Part shown: positions 42,749-52,521 of the stretch, in pieces
How positions within the stretch are numbered: the first letter of the stretch is position 1
How the letters are laid out: every line of letters starts with the position of its first letter
From: Maribacter spongiicola
GTDB lineage: Bacteria > Bacteroidota > Bacteroidia > Flavobacteriales > Flavobacteriaceae
Direction of reading: 5' to 3'
NCBI RefSeq assembly: GCF_004364165.1
Contig: NZ_SOAY01000013.1
Span: 1 to 64,000 of the forward strand
Length of the DNA: 64,000 nucleotides
Made by a program: the position numbers and the translations under genes
Notes under the pieces: model-generated
Told to the model about the DNA's origin: nothing
The model's database searches: none
Seen by the model: only the letters and a program-made list of their open reading frames with translations

Positions 42749-44041
42749 CTAGTTAAATACCAATACAAAGTAGTTCTTCTTACCTCTTTGCAGTAAGACA
42801 AACTTGTCATTGATCAAATCATCGGCAGTAATCAAAAACTCTTCTTTTACTTTCTCTTTATTTACCGAAATCGAATTTTGCTTTAATTCTCTTCTAGCTT
42901 CCCCATTAGAACCCAAAAAGCTAGTTTTAGCAGCCAATGCACCAATCATATCTAGCCCCTCTGTCAGTTCAGATTTTGAAAGTTCTGCTTGCGGTACGCC
43001 ATCAAAAATCTCTAAGAATGTTTTTTCATTCAATCCTTTTAAATCAGACGCTGTAGACTTACCGAACAGAATTTGACTTGCACGTTCTGCATTATCTAAA
43101 TCATCTTTTGAGTGTACCATAACGGTAATTTCGTCGGCCAATCTCTTTTGAAGTATTCTTAAATGCGGTGCTTCTGCATGTTCTTTTATTAAATCTTCAA
43201 TTTCTTGTTGACCCAAGAAAGTAAAAATCTTTATGTATTTATTGGCATCATCATCTGATGTGTTCAACCAGTATTGGTAGAATTTATATGGTGATGTTCT
43301 TTCAGCATCTAACCAAACGTTACCGCCTTCTGTTTTACCGAACTTAGTACCATCTGCCTTTGTAATTAACGGGCACGTAAGTGCATACCCTTTACCACCG
43401 GCTATTCTTCTAATTAATTCTGTACCCGTAGTAATATTGCCCCACTGATCACTACCACCCATTTGAAGGCTACAATTATGTTCTCTGTACAAGTGCAGAA
43501 AATCGTACCCTTGAACCAATTGGTAGGTAAATTCAGTAAATGACATACCTTCTTTTGCTTCTGATGAAAGGCGTTTTTTTACAGAGTCTTTAGACATCAT
43601 GTAGTTTACCGTAATATGCTTACCTACGTCTCTAATGAATTCTAAGAAAGAGAAGTCTTTCATCCAGTCATAATTATTGACCAAAACAGCAGCATTTTCT
43701 TCATCTCCAGAAAAATCTAAAAAACGAGATAATTGCTCTTTTAAGGCATTCTGATTATGACGTAGTGTTTTCTCATCAAGCAAATTACGTTCTGTAGATT
43801 TACCAGAAGGGTCACCGATCATACCAGTTGCACCACCTATTAAAGCATATGGTTTGTGCCCTGCCAATTGAAAATGACGAAGCATCATTACCCCTACCAA
43901 GTGTCCTATATGTAAAGAATCTGCCGTTGGATCTATGCCCACATAAGCAGATTGCATACCTTCTAATAAATGTTCTTCTGTTCCTGGCATTGCATCATGC
44001 AACATTCCGCGCCATTGTAACTCCTTGACAAAATTTGTCAT
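42749..44041 (-). CDS. tyrS: Tyrosyl-tRNA synthetase
   Basis: This 430-residue class I synthetase charges tRNA-Tyr. HIGH is at residues 44-47 ([10 protein letters not shown]). The tyrosine-binding region [30 protein letters not shown] is intact. The KMSKS equivalent is [13 protein letters not shown], as usual in bacterial TyrRS, and a C-terminal S4-like RNA-binding domain follows ([13 protein letters not shown]). Length and motifs are normal. Confidence 0.96.
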   Translation of the reverse strand: MTNFVKELQWRGMLHDAMPGTEEHLLEGMQSAYVGIDPTADSLHIGHLVGVMMLRHFQLAGHKPYALIGGATGMIGDPSGKSTERNLLDEKTLRHNQNALKEQLSRFLDFSGDEENAAVLVNNYDWMKDFSFLEFIRDVGKHITVNYMMSKDSVKKRLSSEAKEGMSFTEFTYQLVQGYDFLHLYREHNCSLQMGGSDQWGNITTGTELIRRIAGGKGYALTCPLITKADGTKFGKTEGGNVWLDAERTSPYKFYQYWLNTSDDDANKYIKIFTFLGQQEIEDLIKEHAEAPHLRILQKRLADEITVMVHSKDDLDNAERASQILFGKSTASDLKGLNEKTFLEIFDGVPQAELSKSELTEGLDMIGALAAKTSFLGSNGEARRELKQNSISVNKEKVKEEFLITADDLINDKFVLLQRGKKNYFVLVFN

Positions 44042-44133
44042 CTCTTCCTGAATTTTAATTGAAGTGCAAATATAAATGGAATTCTTGCCAGTACACAGTA
44101 GATTAAAGCATGAATTTATTCACCTGTATTCGC

Positions 44134-44141
44134 TAAATTTG
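44134..44141 (+). promoter_or_regulatory. -7 box TAAATTTG just before the epimerase start
   Basis: This perfect TAnnTTTG ends only 4 bases before the ATG at 44146. If it is used, the transcript would be leaderless or nearly so. No -33 element is clear. Confidence 0.35.
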
Positions 44142-44145
44142 AATT

Positions 44146-45153
44146 ATGGTATTAGTTACAGGAGGCACGGGTTTGGTGGGGTCGCATTTGCTACTGAAAT
44201 TAACGATGAACAATACAGCTGTTCGGGCTTTGTATAGAACTGAAGACAAGCTTACTCAGGTAAAAAAAATCTTCTCTTACTATGCTGACCATTCCGTTTC
44301 TTTATTCGCTAAAATCGATTGGGTACAGGGTGATATTTTAGATATTCCTTCTTTAGAAAATGCTTTTGAGAACATCACCTATGTTTACCACTGTGCTGCT
44401 TATATTTCTTTTGATCCGTCAGATTTCAAAAAATTGGAACGTATAAATAGAGAAGGTACCGCTAACATTGTAAATATCTGTATTGCGAACGGTATCAAAA
44501 AACTATGTCATGTAAGCACCATTGGTACCATAGGTAGAACGATTACCAATGAACAAGCAGACGAAGAAACGGAGTGGACACGACAGAATGCTAACCCATA
44601 CGCGATAACAAAACACCTTGCTGAAATGGAAGTTTGGCGTGGTGCCCAAGAAAATCTTGAAGTTGTAATTGTAAACCCGGGAGTGATTCTTGGTCCAGGA
44701 TTTTGGAATAGCGGTAGTGGTTCTTTCTTTAAAACCGCTTCTAAAGGATATACCTATTACCCACCAGGCGGATCAGGATTTGTAACCGTAAACGATGTTA
44801 CCAATATTATGATTGCTCTTATGAATTCTGATATTTATAACGAACGTTTTATACTGGTAGCAGAAAACTTGACGTATCAAGAGATATTGAAAAAAATTGC
44901 ATTATCGATGGATAAAAAGCCACCTTCTACATCTTTAAAATTTTGGCAGTTAAATATCGGGAAGTTTGCGGATAGACTTAGAAACTTATTAACCGGAAGC
45001 CCAAGAACGATAACAACAAGTACTATCTACGGACTAAAAAACCCAACTACATTCAATAACGAGAAGATAAAGAAAACGCTGAATATGGAATTTGAGGACT
45101 TAGACGAACAAGTGAAATTTTCTTCGAAGCTATTTATTTCTGAACACTCTTAG
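44146..45153 (+). CDS. NAD(P)-dependent epimerase/reductase, SDR family
   Basis: This 335-residue extended short-chain dehydrogenase has N-terminal nucleotide fold VTGGTGLVGSHLL (residues 4-16), an active-site YAITKHLAE (Tyr-x3-Lys) at about 151-155, and substrate segment VVIVNPGVILGPG. It resembles dihydroflavonol-4-reductase-like and sterol-dehydrogenase-like members; the substrate is unknown. The ends of this gene and the convergent DUF4296 gene overlap by 20 bases. The gene order tyrS-epimerase-DUF4296-dihydroorotase is, from general knowledge, conserved in Flavobacteriaceae. Confidence 0.9.
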   Translation: MVLVTGGTGLVGSHLLLKLTMNNTAVRALYRTEDKLTQVKKIFSYYADHSVSLFAKIDWVQGDILDIPSLENAFENITYVYHCAAYISFDPSDFKKLERINREGTANIVNICIANGIKKLCHVSTIGTIGRTITNEQADEETEWTRQNANPYAITKHLAEMEVWRGAQENLEVVIVNPGVILGPGFWNSGSGSFFKTASKGYTYYPPGGSGFVTVNDVTNIMIALMNSDIYNERFILVAENLTYQEILKKIALSMDKKPPSTSLKFWQLNIGKFADRLRNLLTGSPRTITTSTIYGLKNPTTFNNEKIKKTLNMEFEDLDEQVKFSSKLFISEHS

Positions 45154-45568
45154 ACGATACCGAGTCTTTCGCTTTAATATCAATGTTCTTTTTAGATTTC
45201 TCTACAAGACTTAAACTATCTCTAACTTTTTTCTCTGCCTCTAATTTTAAACGTTGCTCTTCAAGATCAGACTCCACCTTCTTATACATATTTTCGTATT
45301 GTAAAGGCTTTGACGCATAGTACCTATCACTATCTACAAATTGGGCACTATCAATTTCAAACTTTTTAAATATGAAAGGTGTTGGCTCTACACCATTTTC
45401 GCGTAGTTTAGAAAGATTTGTCGCTTTTGCAGCATTGACCACGGCCATTTCTTTAATAATAGTCACCATTTTATCTTCTGGTATTAAATTATCGGGCTTT
45501 TCAATTAATTCTTCGGCACACGAAGAAAGCATTAACATTGCTACCACTAAAAATAATAAGTGCTTCAT
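45134..45568 (-). CDS. DUF4296 lipoprotein
   Basis: This 144-residue lipoprotein has signal MKHLLFLVVAMLMLSSC. The DUF4296 core IEKPDNLIPEDKMVTIIKEMAVVNAAKA is followed by a charged helical tail rich in Lys and Glu (LEEQRLKLEAEKKVRDSLS). The family is restricted to Bacteroidota and has no known function. It overlaps the stop of the dihydroorotase gene by 4 bases, so the two are translationally coupled, although no functional link is known. Confidence 0.9.
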   Translation of the reverse strand: MKHLLFLVVAMLMLSSCAEELIEKPDNLIPEDKMVTIIKEMAVVNAAKATNLSKLRENGVEPTPFIFKKFEIDSAQFVDSDRYYASKPLQYENMYKKVESDLEEQRLKLEAEKKVRDSLSLVEKSKKNIDIKAKDSVSSKSVQK

Positions 45569-46902
45569 GGTCTATTGTAAGTTAGTCTTTTTGCATTTCG
45601 TTTTTCAGAAAACTGTCCGTTACTATAACCTAAATGTCCATTAATGAACGTATGTACAATCTTGGATGAAAATGTAGTATCCTCAAAAGGAGACCATTTA
45701 CATTTATAAGCAATATTTTCTTTTGTAACCGTCCATGGGCTATTTAAATCTGCTACTACCAAATCTGCATAATAGCCTTCTCTAATATAGCCACGCTTTT
45801 CTATCTGAAATAAAATTGCCGGGTTATGGCACATTTTCTGTACCATTTTCTCAAGAGAAATTTTTCCATCTTTCACTTTCTCTAACATGGCGTTTAATGC
45901 ATGTTGCACTAATGGACCGCCAGAAGGTGCTTTAGTATACACATTGTCTTTTTCTTCTAATAAATGTGGAGCATGATCCGTGGCGATGACATCTATTCGG
46001 TCATCTAACAGCGCATCCCAAAGCATATCTCTATCCTTAGCTGTTTTCACTGCTGGGTTCCATTTGATCAACGTTCCTTTCTTTGCATAATCGGCATCAG
46101 AAAACCACAGATGATGTATACATACTTCAGCAGTAATCTTCTTTTCCTCTAAAGGAATATCATTTCGGAATAAATCGGTTTCTTTTCCGGTGGATAAATG
46201 AAAAACGTGCAACCTCGCACCTGTTTTCTTGGCCAACGCAATTGCCCTTGATGAAGAAAGATAACAAGCTTCTTCGCTTCTAATAATAGGATGCATGGCA
46301 ATAGGAATATCATCACCGTACTCTGCCTTATACTTCGCCATGTTTTTACGAATGGTCGTTTCATCTTCGCAATGCGCAGAGATTACCATTTCGGTATTAC
46401 TGAATATACTTTCAATCACTTTTTCATCATCAACCAACATATTACCTGTCGATGATCCTAAAAATAATTTGATACCTGAACAGGCATTTTTATCAAGTTT
46501 CTTTAATTCTTCAAGATTATCATTGGTACCACCGAATAAAAAAGAATAATTAGCATAGGCTGAGTTAGCCGCCAAGGCAAACTTTTCTTCTAGTTTCTCA
46601 ATTGTGGTGGTTTGTGGTGTGGTATTCGGTTGCTCCATAAAAGTAGTAATACCACCGGCGAGAGCGGCTCTACTTTCTGTTGCAATAGTACCTTTGTGTG
46701 TAAGACCGGGTTCTCTAAAGTGTACTTGGTCATCAATAACGCCTGGCAATATATGCTGACCAGTAACATCGATAACCTCAGCATCTGTATCAGATATATC
46801 TCTCGCTATTTTTACGATGATATCATCAACAATTAGAATATCGCTTTGTTGTATGATTCCCTCATTAACAATTGTTCCGTTCTTTAATAAAATCTTACCC
46901 AT
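45565..46902 (-). CDS. pyrC: Dihydroorotase
   Basis: This 445-residue amidohydrolase of the class I dihydroorotase type closes carbamoyl-aspartate in pyrimidine synthesis. The family signature is VIDDQVHFREPGLTHKG near residue 55. In the metal motif HxH the first His is Gln (QVH), a change known in this phylum. Other ligand positions are present: AHCEDE, HVFHLSTG and the ATDHAPH loop with its Asp. Whether it binds one metal or two cannot be read here. It lies 2 bases after the glycosyltransferase gene stop and overlaps DUF4296 at its end, a tight three-gene unit. Confidence 0.92.
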   Translation of the reverse strand: MGKILLKNGTIVNEGIIQQSDILIVDDIIVKIARDISDTDAEVIDVTGQHILPGVIDDQVHFREPGLTHKGTIATESRAALAGGITTFMEQPNTTPQTTTIEKLEEKFALAANSAYANYSFLFGGTNDNLEELKKLDKNACSGIKLFLGSSTGNMLVDDEKVIESIFSNTEMVISAHCEDETTIRKNMAKYKAEYGDDIPIAMHPIIRSEEACYLSSSRAIALAKKTGARLHVFHLSTGKETDLFRNDIPLEEKKITAEVCIHHLWFSDADYAKKGTLIKWNPAVKTAKDRDMLWDALLDDRIDVIATDHAPHLLEEKDNVYTKAPSGGPLVQHALNAMLEKVKDGKISLEKMVQKMCHNPAILFQIEKRGYIREGYYADLVVADLNSPWTVTKENIAYKCKWSPFEDTTFSSKIVHTFINGHLGYSNGQFSEKRNAKRLTYNRP

Positions 46903-46904
46903 AA

Positions 46905-47633
46905 TTAAAACTTATTTTTTAAGAATAGACTTCTCATTTTCATAATAAATACACCCCAAATTGCTTCACTTATTATTGATGAACTCATTTTTGATTTCCC
47001 CAAAACACGATCCCTAAAAATAATGGAAACTTCCTCTATTTTAAAATGTTTTAGATAGGCCCTGAATTTCATTTCAATCTGAAAAGCATAACCTACAAAC
47101 CGAACCGAATCTAAATTTATAGCTTCTAACACCTCGCGCTTATAGCAAACAAAACCTGCTGTAGGGTCATCTACACGCATACCGGTAATCAATTTCACAT
47201 AAATAGAGGCACCGTATGACAGTAACACCCTGTATAGTGGCCAGTTGACAACATTAACGCCCTTCTTATACCTAGAACCAACGGCAAGATCCGCACCGTT
47301 TTCGCAAGCTTTTAACAACCTCAACAAATCTGATGGTGTATGAGAAAAATCTGCATCCATTTCAAATATGTAATCGTAGCCCTTGGTTATTGCCCATTTA
47401 AATCCATGAATGTATGCGGTACCTAACCCCGATTTTTCTAATCTAGTTTCTAAAAAAAGTTTTCCTTGAAACTCTTGCTGTAAGCCGCGAACGCAATCAC
47501 CTGTTTTATCTGGCGAATTATCATCTACAATAAGCACATGAAAATTTTTCTGTAAATCGAATACCGCTCTAATTATAGCCTCTACATTCTCAATTTCATT
47601 ATACGTAGGTATGATTACAATGCTACTGGACAT
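46905..47633 (-). CDS. Polyprenol monophosphomannose synthase-like GT2 glycosyltransferase
   Basis: This 242-residue GT-A enzyme has N-terminal IPTYNEIENVEAII, then VDDNSPDKT and the metal-binding DxD in IFEMDADFSHTP. The dolichyl/polyprenyl-phosphate mannose synthase signature VGSRYKKGVNVVNWPLYR and the acceptor-loop residues VGYAFQIEMKFR follow. It should move mannose or another sugar from a nucleotide donor to polyprenyl phosphate at the inner face of the membrane. The GT39 gene on the other side (47763) is the type of enzyme that uses such lipid-linked sugars, so the pair may work in sequence (inference). Confidence 0.92.
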   Translation of the reverse strand: MSSSIVIIPTYNEIENVEAIIRAVFDLQKNFHVLIVDDNSPDKTGDCVRGLQQEFQGKLFLETRLEKSGLGTAYIHGFKWAITKGYDYIFEMDADFSHTPSDLLRLLKACENGADLAVGSRYKKGVNVVNWPLYRVLLSYGASIYVKLITGMRVDDPTAGFVCYKREVLEAINLDSVRFVGYAFQIEMKFRAYLKHFKIEEVSIIFRDRVLGKSKMSSSIISEAIWGVFIMKMRSLFLKNKF

Positions 47634-47732
47634 AAGTTATTTATAGGTGTTTTGACAAAAGTAAGGTTTTAATAGTCGTCTTAAAATGGGCATCAATACC
47701 TTTATGAAATATTTAAACTAGGTAGGTTGCCT

Positions 47733-47748
47733 TAAATTTGTAATTTTG
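47733..47748 (+). promoter_or_regulatory. Two adjoining -7 boxes (TAAATTTG, TAATTTTG) before the GT39 gene
   Basis: TAAATTTG (47733-47740) and TAATTTTG (47741-47748) lie directly side by side, 15-30 bases before the ATG at 47763. Either may serve. No -33 match is clear. Confidence 0.45.
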
Positions 47749-47762
47749 CCACTTAGTAACCT

Positions 47763-49442
47763 ATGCAAATGTTGACTAAAATTCCGAAGCAGTTTTACTT
47801 TTTTTTAGCTGTACTATTCATTCTAAACCTTATTCAATCTAGTTTTACGCAACTCATTTTTGATGAAGCTTATTACTGGTATTACAGTCAGAACATGGCT
47901 TGGGGTTACTTTGACCACCCACCAATGGTAGCGTTATTGGTAAAAATCAGTAGCTTTTTTTTTAGTGGCGAACTCGGTGTTCGTTTTATGAGTTGCGTGT
48001 TGTCTGCAGTAAATATTATCCTGCTTTGGCTCATGATTGACAACCCGAAAAAAAACGAATACATCAAACATTTCTTTGTACTGGTTTTTTCGATGACGCT
48101 GTTAAATGCCTATGGCTTTTTCACTCTACCAGATACTCCACTATTATTTTTTACAAGTTGCTTTTTATTGACCTACAAGCATTTTTTAAAGAAGCCAAAC
48201 TTTGGCATCGCCATAGTAATGGGCATCTTTATGGCTGCCTTAATGTACAGTAAGTATCATGCAGTTCTGGTCATATTTTTTGTGCTACTATCAAACCTTA
48301 AACTTACCACTAACAAATATGCTTGGCTCGCAGTAGCAGTTGCGTTATTTTGTTATTTACCACACTTTTACTGGTTGTATGAAAATGACTTTGTTTCTAT
48401 AAAATACCATTTGTACGAAAGACCAAATGGAGCATATAGCTTTGAAAAATATACTGTCGGTTTCTTTGTTAATCTAGTAGCTATTTTTGGTTTAACTTTT
48501 CCGTTTATCTATAAAGCACTTTTTAAGACGAAGGGCAACGACTTATTCAATAAAGCGCTTATCTACCTAACATACGGCGTACTTATTTTCTTTTTTGTTT
48601 CTAGTTTCAATAGAAGGGTTCAAACTCAATGGATTATAATTGTTTGTATTCCGTTAGTGATTATCGCCTTTAACTACATGCTACAAAATAAACAGGCCTT
48701 AACCTGGATTTTTAGATTAGGGCTCATCAATGCCGTTCTTATTATATATTTAAGAATGGGACTAGCCTACCAACCTTTACTTTTTAATTTCTATTACGAA
48801 AGCCACGGTAATAAAGAATGGGCAGAGGCTATTGAAGAGGAAGTTGGTAATATACCTGTGATATTTGAAAACTCATATAGAAATGCCCCAATGTATTCTT
48901 TCTATACTCATGCAACGCCTACCTTTTCGTTGAACAATTTTATGTATCGTAAAAATCAATATTCTATAGACGACTCTGAAGAACAAGTGCGAGGTAAAGA
49001 TGTTGCTTACATATCAAAATATGCCAATACCCCAACTTTTACATATACCAGAGAAGATGGCGGACTCTATAAAGGTAGGTACATATCTAACTTTCAATCG
49101 TTTCGTAAATTAGAAGCTATTGTGGATGAAAATGCCATTACATTAAATTCTGATAAAGCTATAGATGTAAAAATCTTCAACCCTTACAATGAAGATATCG
49201 ATCTAAAAAAATTGAAATTCGGTATTACGTACATGGACGATTACAAAACACCTGTACAAACACTACAAATTACGCCAAGAGCCACCCAAACAGTAACTAC
49301 AGTCTTAAAACAGTTAGACACAACTAATTTTATATTTGAACTACCTAAAACAAAAAAGGAAAACATTGGTTACTTTAGAGTAGTCATTTCTGAGAACGAT
49401 CTTCTATATGGTCTAAACGGAAAAGCAATTCCTGTTAATTAA
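47763..49442 (+). CDS. GT39/ArnT-type membrane glycosyltransferase
   Basis: This 559-residue protein has about 10-11 predicted membrane helices in residues 10-360 and a soluble C-terminal domain after it. The first periplasmic loop has the catalytic acidic motif FDEAYYWYYSQNMAWGYFDHPP of the GT39/PMT/ArnT superfamily. Such enzymes move a sugar from polyprenyl phosphate to a lipid or protein in the periplasm. The divergent GT2 synthase next door could supply the donor. The acceptor is unknown; lipid A and secreted proteins are both possible in this phylum. Its last base overlaps the first base of the DUF4271 gene. Confidence 0.9.
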   Translation: MQMLTKIPKQFYFFLAVLFILNLIQSSFTQLIFDEAYYWYYSQNMAWGYFDHPPMVALLVKISSFFFSGELGVRFMSCVLSAVNIILLWLMIDNPKKNEYIKHFFVLVFSMTLLNAYGFFTLPDTPLLFFTSCFLLTYKHFLKKPNFGIAIVMGIFMAALMYSKYHAVLVIFFVLLSNLKLTTNKYAWLAVAVALFCYLPHFYWLYENDFVSIKYHLYERPNGAYSFEKYTVGFFVNLVAIFGLTFPFIYKALFKTKGNDLFNKALIYLTYGVLIFFFVSSFNRRVQTQWIIIVCIPLVIIAFNYMLQNKQALTWIFRLGLINAVLIIYLRMGLAYQPLLFNFYYESHGNKEWAEAIEEEVGNIPVIFENSYRNAPMYSFYTHATPTFSLNNFMYRKNQYSIDDSEEQVRGKDVAYISKYANTPTFTYTREDGGLYKGRYISNFQSFRKLEAIVDENAITLNSDKAIDVKIFNPYNEDIDLKKLKFGITYMDDYKTPVQTLQITPRATQTVTTVLKQLDTTNFIFELPKTKKENIGYFRVVISENDLLYGLNGKAIPVN

Positions 49443-50095
49443 TGGAACCTATTGCAAGAACATTGGGGCAAACCGATTGGATTACCATAACTCTTATGGT
49501 GAGTCTTATATTTCCATTAATTGCCAAAAGCATCTATTACACCCGCTTTTTCAATTTCATGATTCTTCCGTTTAATAACAAGTACATTACCATGTACACA
49601 AAGAAAGAAAAACTGTTCAATTGGTTTCATTTTCTAATGAGTGTGTTCCAAATTATTAACACTACTTTATTTATTTTTTTTATTTGGCGTAGTTACTTCA
49701 ACCCTACCGAGGCAAAAAACCCTTACATTTTTCCATTATTGCTTGCAGGTGTTTTCTTATTTATTACTGCGAAAACCATGTCGCAGCTTTTTAACGGATT
49801 CATATTCAACTCTTACAACACCTTTAATGAGTTGATTTTTAAGAAGCTAACCTACCTTAATTATGCAGGTATTGTTCTTTTTATTGCCAATGTATTTTTA
49901 GCCTATGTTTTTATTGACTCGAAAATTTTAACCGTTATTGCATTAATTCTATTTTTCGTAATCAATATAATTGGTTGGATAACAGTATTAAGGAATTATC
50001 AAAAATTCATTAGCTCTTATTTTTTCTATTTTATTTTGTACCTTTGCGCACTCGAAATTGCCCCCTTACTTATTATGGGAAGCTTTCTAAAATAG
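49442..50095 (+). CDS. DUF4271 membrane protein
   Basis: This 217-residue integral membrane protein has about six helices and matches the Bacteroidota-specific DUF4271 family (IAKSIYYTRFFNFMILPFNN, LNYAGIVLFIANV, ALEIAPLLIMGSFLK). Its function is unknown. It overlaps the GT39 stop by one base (TAATG) and is followed by hemD, the usual neighbour of DUF4271 in this group. A -7-like TACCTTTG at 50039-50046, inside its 3' end, could give hemD its own promoter. Confidence 0.9.
   Translation: MEPIARTLGQTDWITITLMVSLIFPLIAKSIYYTRFFNFMILPFNNKYITMYTKKEKLFNWFHFLMSVFQIINTTLFIFFIWRSYFNPTEAKNPYIFPLLLAGVFLFITAKTMSQLFNGFIFNSYNTFNELIFKKLTYLNYAGIVLFIANVFLAYVFIDSKILTVIALILFFVINIIGWITVLRNYQKFISSYFFYFILYLCALEIAPLLIMGSFLK
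50039..50046 (+). promoter_or_regulatory. -7 box TACCTTTG for hemD
   Basis: This perfect TAnnTTTG inside the end of the DUF4271 gene lies 58 bases before the hemD ATG at 50104. It argues against the longer open frame that would start at 50044, within the box itself. Confidence 0.4.
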
Positions 50096-50103
50096 TGCAG
50101 CGT

Positions 50104-50847
50104 ATGAAAGTAAAAACGATTTTAGTCTCTCAACCTGAGCCAAAAATGGAAAATTCCCCCTATTCCAAGCTTATCGACAAAGAGAAAGTAAAGGTTGATT
50201 TTAGACCTTTTATTCATGTAGAAGGAGTTGATGCAAAAACAGTGCGTCAACAAAAGATAGATTTGAATGATTTTACTGCAATTGTCTTAACCAGCAGAAA
50301 CGCAGTAGACCATTTCTTTAGAATTGCAGATGAAATGCGTTTTAAAGTGCCTGATTCTATGAAATACTTCTGCCAGTCTGAAGCGGTTGCCTATTACCTT
50401 CAAAAATATGTAGTTTACAGAAAACGTAAGATCTACGTAGGAAAAAGATTATTTACAGATTTGGTGCCGTTGATCAAGAAATATAAGGATGAAAAATTCT
50501 TACTTCCTTCTTCAGATGTACTTAAGCCAGATGTTCCTGACACTTTAGATTCCTTAAATATCAATTGGAAAAGAGCTATTTTTTACAAAACTGTAATTAG
50601 CGACCTTTCTGATTTAAGAAATGTGTATTATGACATTTTGGTATTTTTTAGTCCGTCTGGTATCGAATCTTTGTTACAGAACTTTCCGGATTTCGATCAA
50701 AAGGAAACTAGAATAGCTGTTTTCGGAAACTCTACCGTAGATGCAGCAACTGACGCTGGTTTACGTATAGACATAAAAGCACCGACACCCGAAACACCTT
50801 CTATGACGATGGCGTTACAGAAATATATTATGAGCGTAAATAAATAA
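50104..50847 (+). CDS. hemD: Uroporphyrinogen-III synthase
   Basis: This protein of about 247 residues starts MKVKTILVSQPEP; the frame is open 20 codons further upstream but that overlaps DUF4271 and a promoter box. It shows the two-lobed HemD pattern: TAIVLTSRNAVDHFF in the first lobe, and DILVFFSPSGIESLL with IAVFGNSTVDAATDAGL in the second. The enzyme closes and inverts ring D of the tetrapyrrole in haem synthesis. HemD sequences diverge widely, but these motifs and the DUF4271 neighbour make the call safe. It ends at a bidirectional terminator. Confidence 0.9.
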   Translation: MKVKTILVSQPEPKMENSPYSKLIDKEKVKVDFRPFIHVEGVDAKTVRQQKIDLNDFTAIVLTSRNAVDHFFRIADEMRFKVPDSMKYFCQSEAVAYYLQKYVVYRKRKIYVGKRLFTDLVPLIKKYKDEKFLLPSSDVLKPDVPDTLDSLNINWKRAIFYKTVISDLSDLRNVYYDILVFFSPSGIESLLQNFPDFDQKETRIAVFGNSTVDAATDAGLRIDIKAPTPETPSMTMALQKYIMSVNK

Positions 50848-50867
50848 TACACTTCAAAATAACTTCA

Positions 50868-50898
50868 TAAAAAAAGCCTTGCATTGCAAGGCTTTTTT
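50868..50898. terminator. Bidirectional terminator between hemD and pckA
   Basis: GCCTTGC and GCAAGGC form a stem around ATT, flanked by an A run on the left and a T run on the right. It therefore works on both strands for the converging genes hemD and pckA. Confidence 0.93.
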
Positions 50899-50904
50899 AT
50901 TGTC

Positions 50905-52521
50905 TTAAAATGCGTACCGTTGTGGTCCGCCTCTTCTGATTTCTTCACTGGCGTAACTTTCAAATTTCTTGAAGTTTTCCCTAAACGCATTTGTTAATTT
51001 AAATGCAGTGGCATAATATTTCTCGTCATCGTTCCAAGTTGATCTCGGACTCAATACCGATGTTGGTACACCCGGACACTCTCTAGGTTGCGCTACACCG
51101 AATACGGAGTGAATATGATATTTATCGTACGAATACAAGCCTAAATCGCCGTTTAAGGCTGCTGTGATCATTGCCCTGGTATATTTTAATTTCATTCGAG
51201 TTCCAACTCCGTAAGGGCCGCCTGTCCAGCCTGTATTTACAAGCCATACATCTACACCCGATTCTTTCATTTTCTTACTCAACATTTCAGCATACTTTGC
51301 TGGGTGCAATGGCATAAATGGCGCACCGAAACATGCAGAAAATGATGGTACCGGCTCTACAACACCAGCTTCTGTACCTGCAACCTTAGCAGTATACCCA
51401 GAGATAAAGTGATATGCAGCCTGACTAGGAGTAAGCTTAGAAATCGGAGGCAGTACACCAAAGGCGTCGGCAGTTAAAAAGAAGATGTTCTTTACATTCT
51501 TACCAATAGATGGCTGTTGAATATTATCGATATGATGAATTGGGTAACTAACTCTTGTATTTTGTGTAATTGAAGTATCAGCAAAATCTACATTGCCATT
51601 ATCATCCAAAACAACATTTTCTAATATAGCACCTGGCTTAATAGCACCGTAAATTTCAGGTTCTTGCTCTTCAGATAAATTGATAACTTTCGCATAACAA
51701 CCACCTTCAAAATTGAAAACGGTGTTTCTGCTCGTCCAACCGTGTTCATCATCACCAATTAGTTTTCTATTAGGATCTGTTGATAAGGTGGTTTTTCCTG
51801 TTCCAGATAATCCGAAAAAGATTGCGGTATCACCATCTTTACCAATATTAGAAGAACAGTGCATTGGCAAAGTCTCTTTGTAAATTGGTAAAATAAAGTT
51901 TAAGGCAGAGAAAATTCCTTTTTTGATTTCTCCAGTATATCCGGTTCCACCAATTAAGGCTATTTTATCGGTAAAGTTTAAGATTGCAAAATTATGTTGT
52001 CTTGTACCGTCTAATTCCGCATCGGCCATAAAACCTGGCGCATTAATTACTGTCCATTCGGGAGTGAATTCCTTTAGTTCTTCCTCCGTAGGGCGTAAAA
52101 ACATATTGTAAGCGAACATATTAGACCAAGGATATTCATTGATAACCCTAATATTCAGTTTATAATCTTCGTCTGCACATGCATAACTATCTCTAACAAA
52201 AAGTTCCTTTTCGTTTAAATACGAGATTACCTTTGCGTACAATGCATCGAATTTATCCTTTTCAAATGGAATATTAATATTTCCCCACCAGACCTTATCT
52301 TTTGTAATATCATCTTTTACGATAAATCGATCCATAGGTGATCTACCAGTAAATTCGCCTGTATTAACAGCAAGTGTTCCATTACTAGTTTCAACTCCCA
52401 TACCCCTTTCCAGAGTGGCTTTCTGAAGTTGTTCAGGTGTTTCTTGATAATGAAAATTGGCGTGTGTAATCCCGTAATTTTCTAGGGATATGGTATTCGC
52501 ATTTGTCATTGAGCTTTTCAT
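50905..52521 (-). CDS. pckA: Phosphoenolpyruvate carboxykinase (ATP)
   Basis: This 538-residue enzyme converts oxaloacetate and ATP to PEP and CO2, the entry to gluconeogenesis. Visible motifs are VNTGEFTGRSPMDRFIV, the kinase-1 P-loop FFGLSGTGKTTLS (about residue 235), the metal-binding GDDEHGW, and NTGWTGGPYGVGTRM with the conserved Arg near the C-terminus. Length is normal. A second in-frame Met lies four codons on, so the exact start is open. The 257 bases upstream are AT-rich and hold no gene that I can see. Confidence 0.96.
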   Translation of the reverse strand: MKSSMTNANTISLENYGITHANFHYQETPEQLQKATLERGMGVETSNGTLAVNTGEFTGRSPMDRFIVKDDITKDKVWWGNINIPFEKDKFDALYAKVISYLNEKELFVRDSYACADEDYKLNIRVINEYPWSNMFAYNMFLRPTEEELKEFTPEWTVINAPGFMADAELDGTRQHNFAILNFTDKIALIGGTGYTGEIKKGIFSALNFILPIYKETLPMHCSSNIGKDGDTAIFFGLSGTGKTTLSTDPNRKLIGDDEHGWTSRNTVFNFEGGCYAKVINLSEEQEPEIYGAIKPGAILENVVLDDNGNVDFADTSITQNTRVSYPIHHIDNIQQPSIGKNVKNIFFLTADAFGVLPPISKLTPSQAAYHFISGYTAKVAGTEAGVVEPVPSFSACFGAPFMPLHPAKYAEMLSKKMKESGVDVWLVNTGWTGGPYGVGTRMKLKYTRAMITAALNGDLGLYSYDKYHIHSVFGVAQPRECPGVPTSVLSPRSTWNDDEKYYATAFKLTNAFRENFKKFESYASEEIRRGGPQRYAF

